Positions 63,271 to 64,000 of a stretch of 64,000 nt of DNA are shown here, piece after piece. Origin of the DNA: Primula veris. Taxonomy: Eukaryota > Streptophyta > Magnoliopsida > Ericales > Primulaceae. How positions within the stretch are numbered: position 1 is the stretch's first letter; each line of letters starts with the position of its first letter. The stretch covers positions 15,737,992 through 15,801,991 of the forward strand of contig OY821746.1 of NCBI GenBank assembly GCA_963682055.1, written 5' to 3'. The notes under the pieces were generated by a model. It was not told where the DNA came from, did no database searches, and saw only the letters and a list, made by a program, of their open reading frames with translations. A program made the position numbers and the translations under genes.

Positions 63271-64000
63271 TAACAGACTTTTGTTGATTTTGAAGAGTTT
63301 CTGAGAACATGAAAATTCTACGAAATTTTGATGATTTTTGGACTTTCAAATTTTTTTGCTTCCAAGTGGTTTTATGGCCTATAACACACTTTTGTTGATT
63401 TTGAAGAGTTTCTGAGAACATGAAAATTGTACGAAATTTATAGAATTTTTGGACTTTCAAATTTTTTTGCTTCCAAGTGGTTTTTATGGCCTATAACAGA
63501 CTTTTGTTGATTTTGAAGAGTTTCTGAGAACATGAAAATTCTACGAAATTTTTATGATTTTGTGGACTTTCAAATTTTTTTGCTTCCAAGTGGTTTTTAT
63601 GGCCTATAACACACTTTTGTTGATTTTGAAGAGTTTCTGAGAACATGAAAATTCTACGAAATTTTGATGATTTTTGGACTTTCAAATTTTCAAATTTTTA
63701 TGCTTCCAAGGGGTTTTTATGGCCTATAACACACTTTTGTTGATTTTGAAGAGTTTCTGAGAACATGAAAATTGTACGAAATTTATATAATTTTTGGACT
63801 TTCAAATTTTTTTGCTTCCAAGTGGTTTTTATGGCCTATAACACAATTTTGTTGATTTTGAAGAGTTTCTGAGAACATGAAAATTCTACGAAATTTTGAT
63901 AATTTTTGGACTTTCAAATTTTCAAATTTTTATGCTTCCAAGTGGTTTTTATGGCCTATAACACACTTTTGTTGATTTTGAAGAGTTTCTGAGAACATGA
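62050..64000. repeat. Start of a further 5,577-bp repeat copy, cut by the window end
   Basis: From about 62.05 kb the sequence follows 56.47 kb onward at offset 5,576-5,577. The rare GAAATTTATAGAATTTTTGG (57,857/63,434) and GATTTTGTGGAC (57,981/63,558) copies match. The copy runs to the last base, so the next roughly 3.6 kb outside the window is predicted to resemble 58.4-62.0 kb. Confidence 0.78.

Larger units (their letters stand above)
1..64000. repeat. Tandem satellite DNA array, 112/120-bp monomer, spanning the whole window
   Basis: The landmarks TTTTTGGACTTTC, GCTTCCAAGTGG, ATGGCCTATAAC, TTGATTTTGAAG, CTGAGAACATG and CTACGAAATTTT recur in the same order and orientation about every 112-120 bases from the first base to the last. 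No stretch of even a few dozen bases falls outside the pattern. No inversion, transposon, simple-sequence tract or unique DNA interrupts it. The array runs off both ends of the window. Its size, homogeneity and nested higher-order organisation are typical of eukaryotic satellite DNA in constitutive heterochromatin. Whether it is centromeric cannot be read from the sequence. I do not recognise the family by name. Confidence 0.98.

Noticed and set aside
1..64000. CRISPR array
   Set aside because: The repeats abut one another with no unique spacers, the unit is 112-120 bp, and no cas-like gene is present.
1..64000. Telomere repeats, rRNA or tRNA genes, or retroelement fragments inside the array
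   Set aside because: No TTAGGG- or TTTAGGG-like tracts, no structured RNA-gene motifs and no non-monomer segment were seen on either strand.
1..64000. Inverted monomers
   Set aside because: All landmark motifs appear in the plus orientation throughout. I found no switch to the reverse complement.

Overview
The whole 64-kb window is one uninterrupted, head-to-tail satellite DNA array. Every stretch I read aligns to a single AT-rich monomer (28-29% G+C, counted on representative copies), always in the same orientation. There is no unique spacer, transposon, tRNA, rRNA or credible protein-coding gene. About 560 monomers fit in the window (64,000 divided by about 114 bp). An array of this size and regularity, with nested higher-order repeats (HORs), indicates eukaryotic heterochromatin (centromeric, pericentromeric or subtelomeric). 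I do not recognise the monomer family and cannot name the species from sequence alone.

The monomer has two main length classes. The short one is 112 bp (for example 241-352). The long one is 120 bp (for example 1-120) and carries an extra 8-bp CAAATTTT unit. Minor classes are 111 bp (one T lost in GTGGTTTTT), 113 bp (one extra T), 102 bp (10-bp deletion) and 76 bp (front-half deletion). Each standard copy holds one CpG, inside the loop of the dyad AAAATT-CTACGA-AATTTT.

Layout. 1-11.1 kb: long-range HORs (2,860-bp spacing, 1,503-bp and 420-bp units, 76-bp truncated-monomer markers), with the first 1.84 kb repeated at 9.34-11.18 kb. 11.15-15.7 kb: a clean 1,864-bp 16-mer HOR in 2.5 copies. 15.7-21.2 kb: an irregular zone with many private mutations and a small 344-bp trimer. 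21.2-27.9 kb: a 2,160-bp 19-mer in two full copies plus a contracted third, flanked by a 912-bp module. 27.9-42.8 kb: a mosaic of a 1,714-bp 15-mer (X) and a roughly 2,176-bp module (Y) in the order P-X-Y-X-Y-P-X-X-Y. 43-51 kb: short HORs (575, about 1,021/1,133, 687 bp). 51-64 kb: overlapping large duplications with 6,495/6,607-, 5,577-, 1,593- and 1,031-bp offsets.

No genes act together here. What can be read is the history of the array: nested unequal exchange or amplification at many scales, with a different favoured period in each domain. All long open frames lie on the minus strand and are reading-frame artefacts of the repeat. HOR boundaries are hand-read and, unless tied to a monomer start, good to a few tens of bases.
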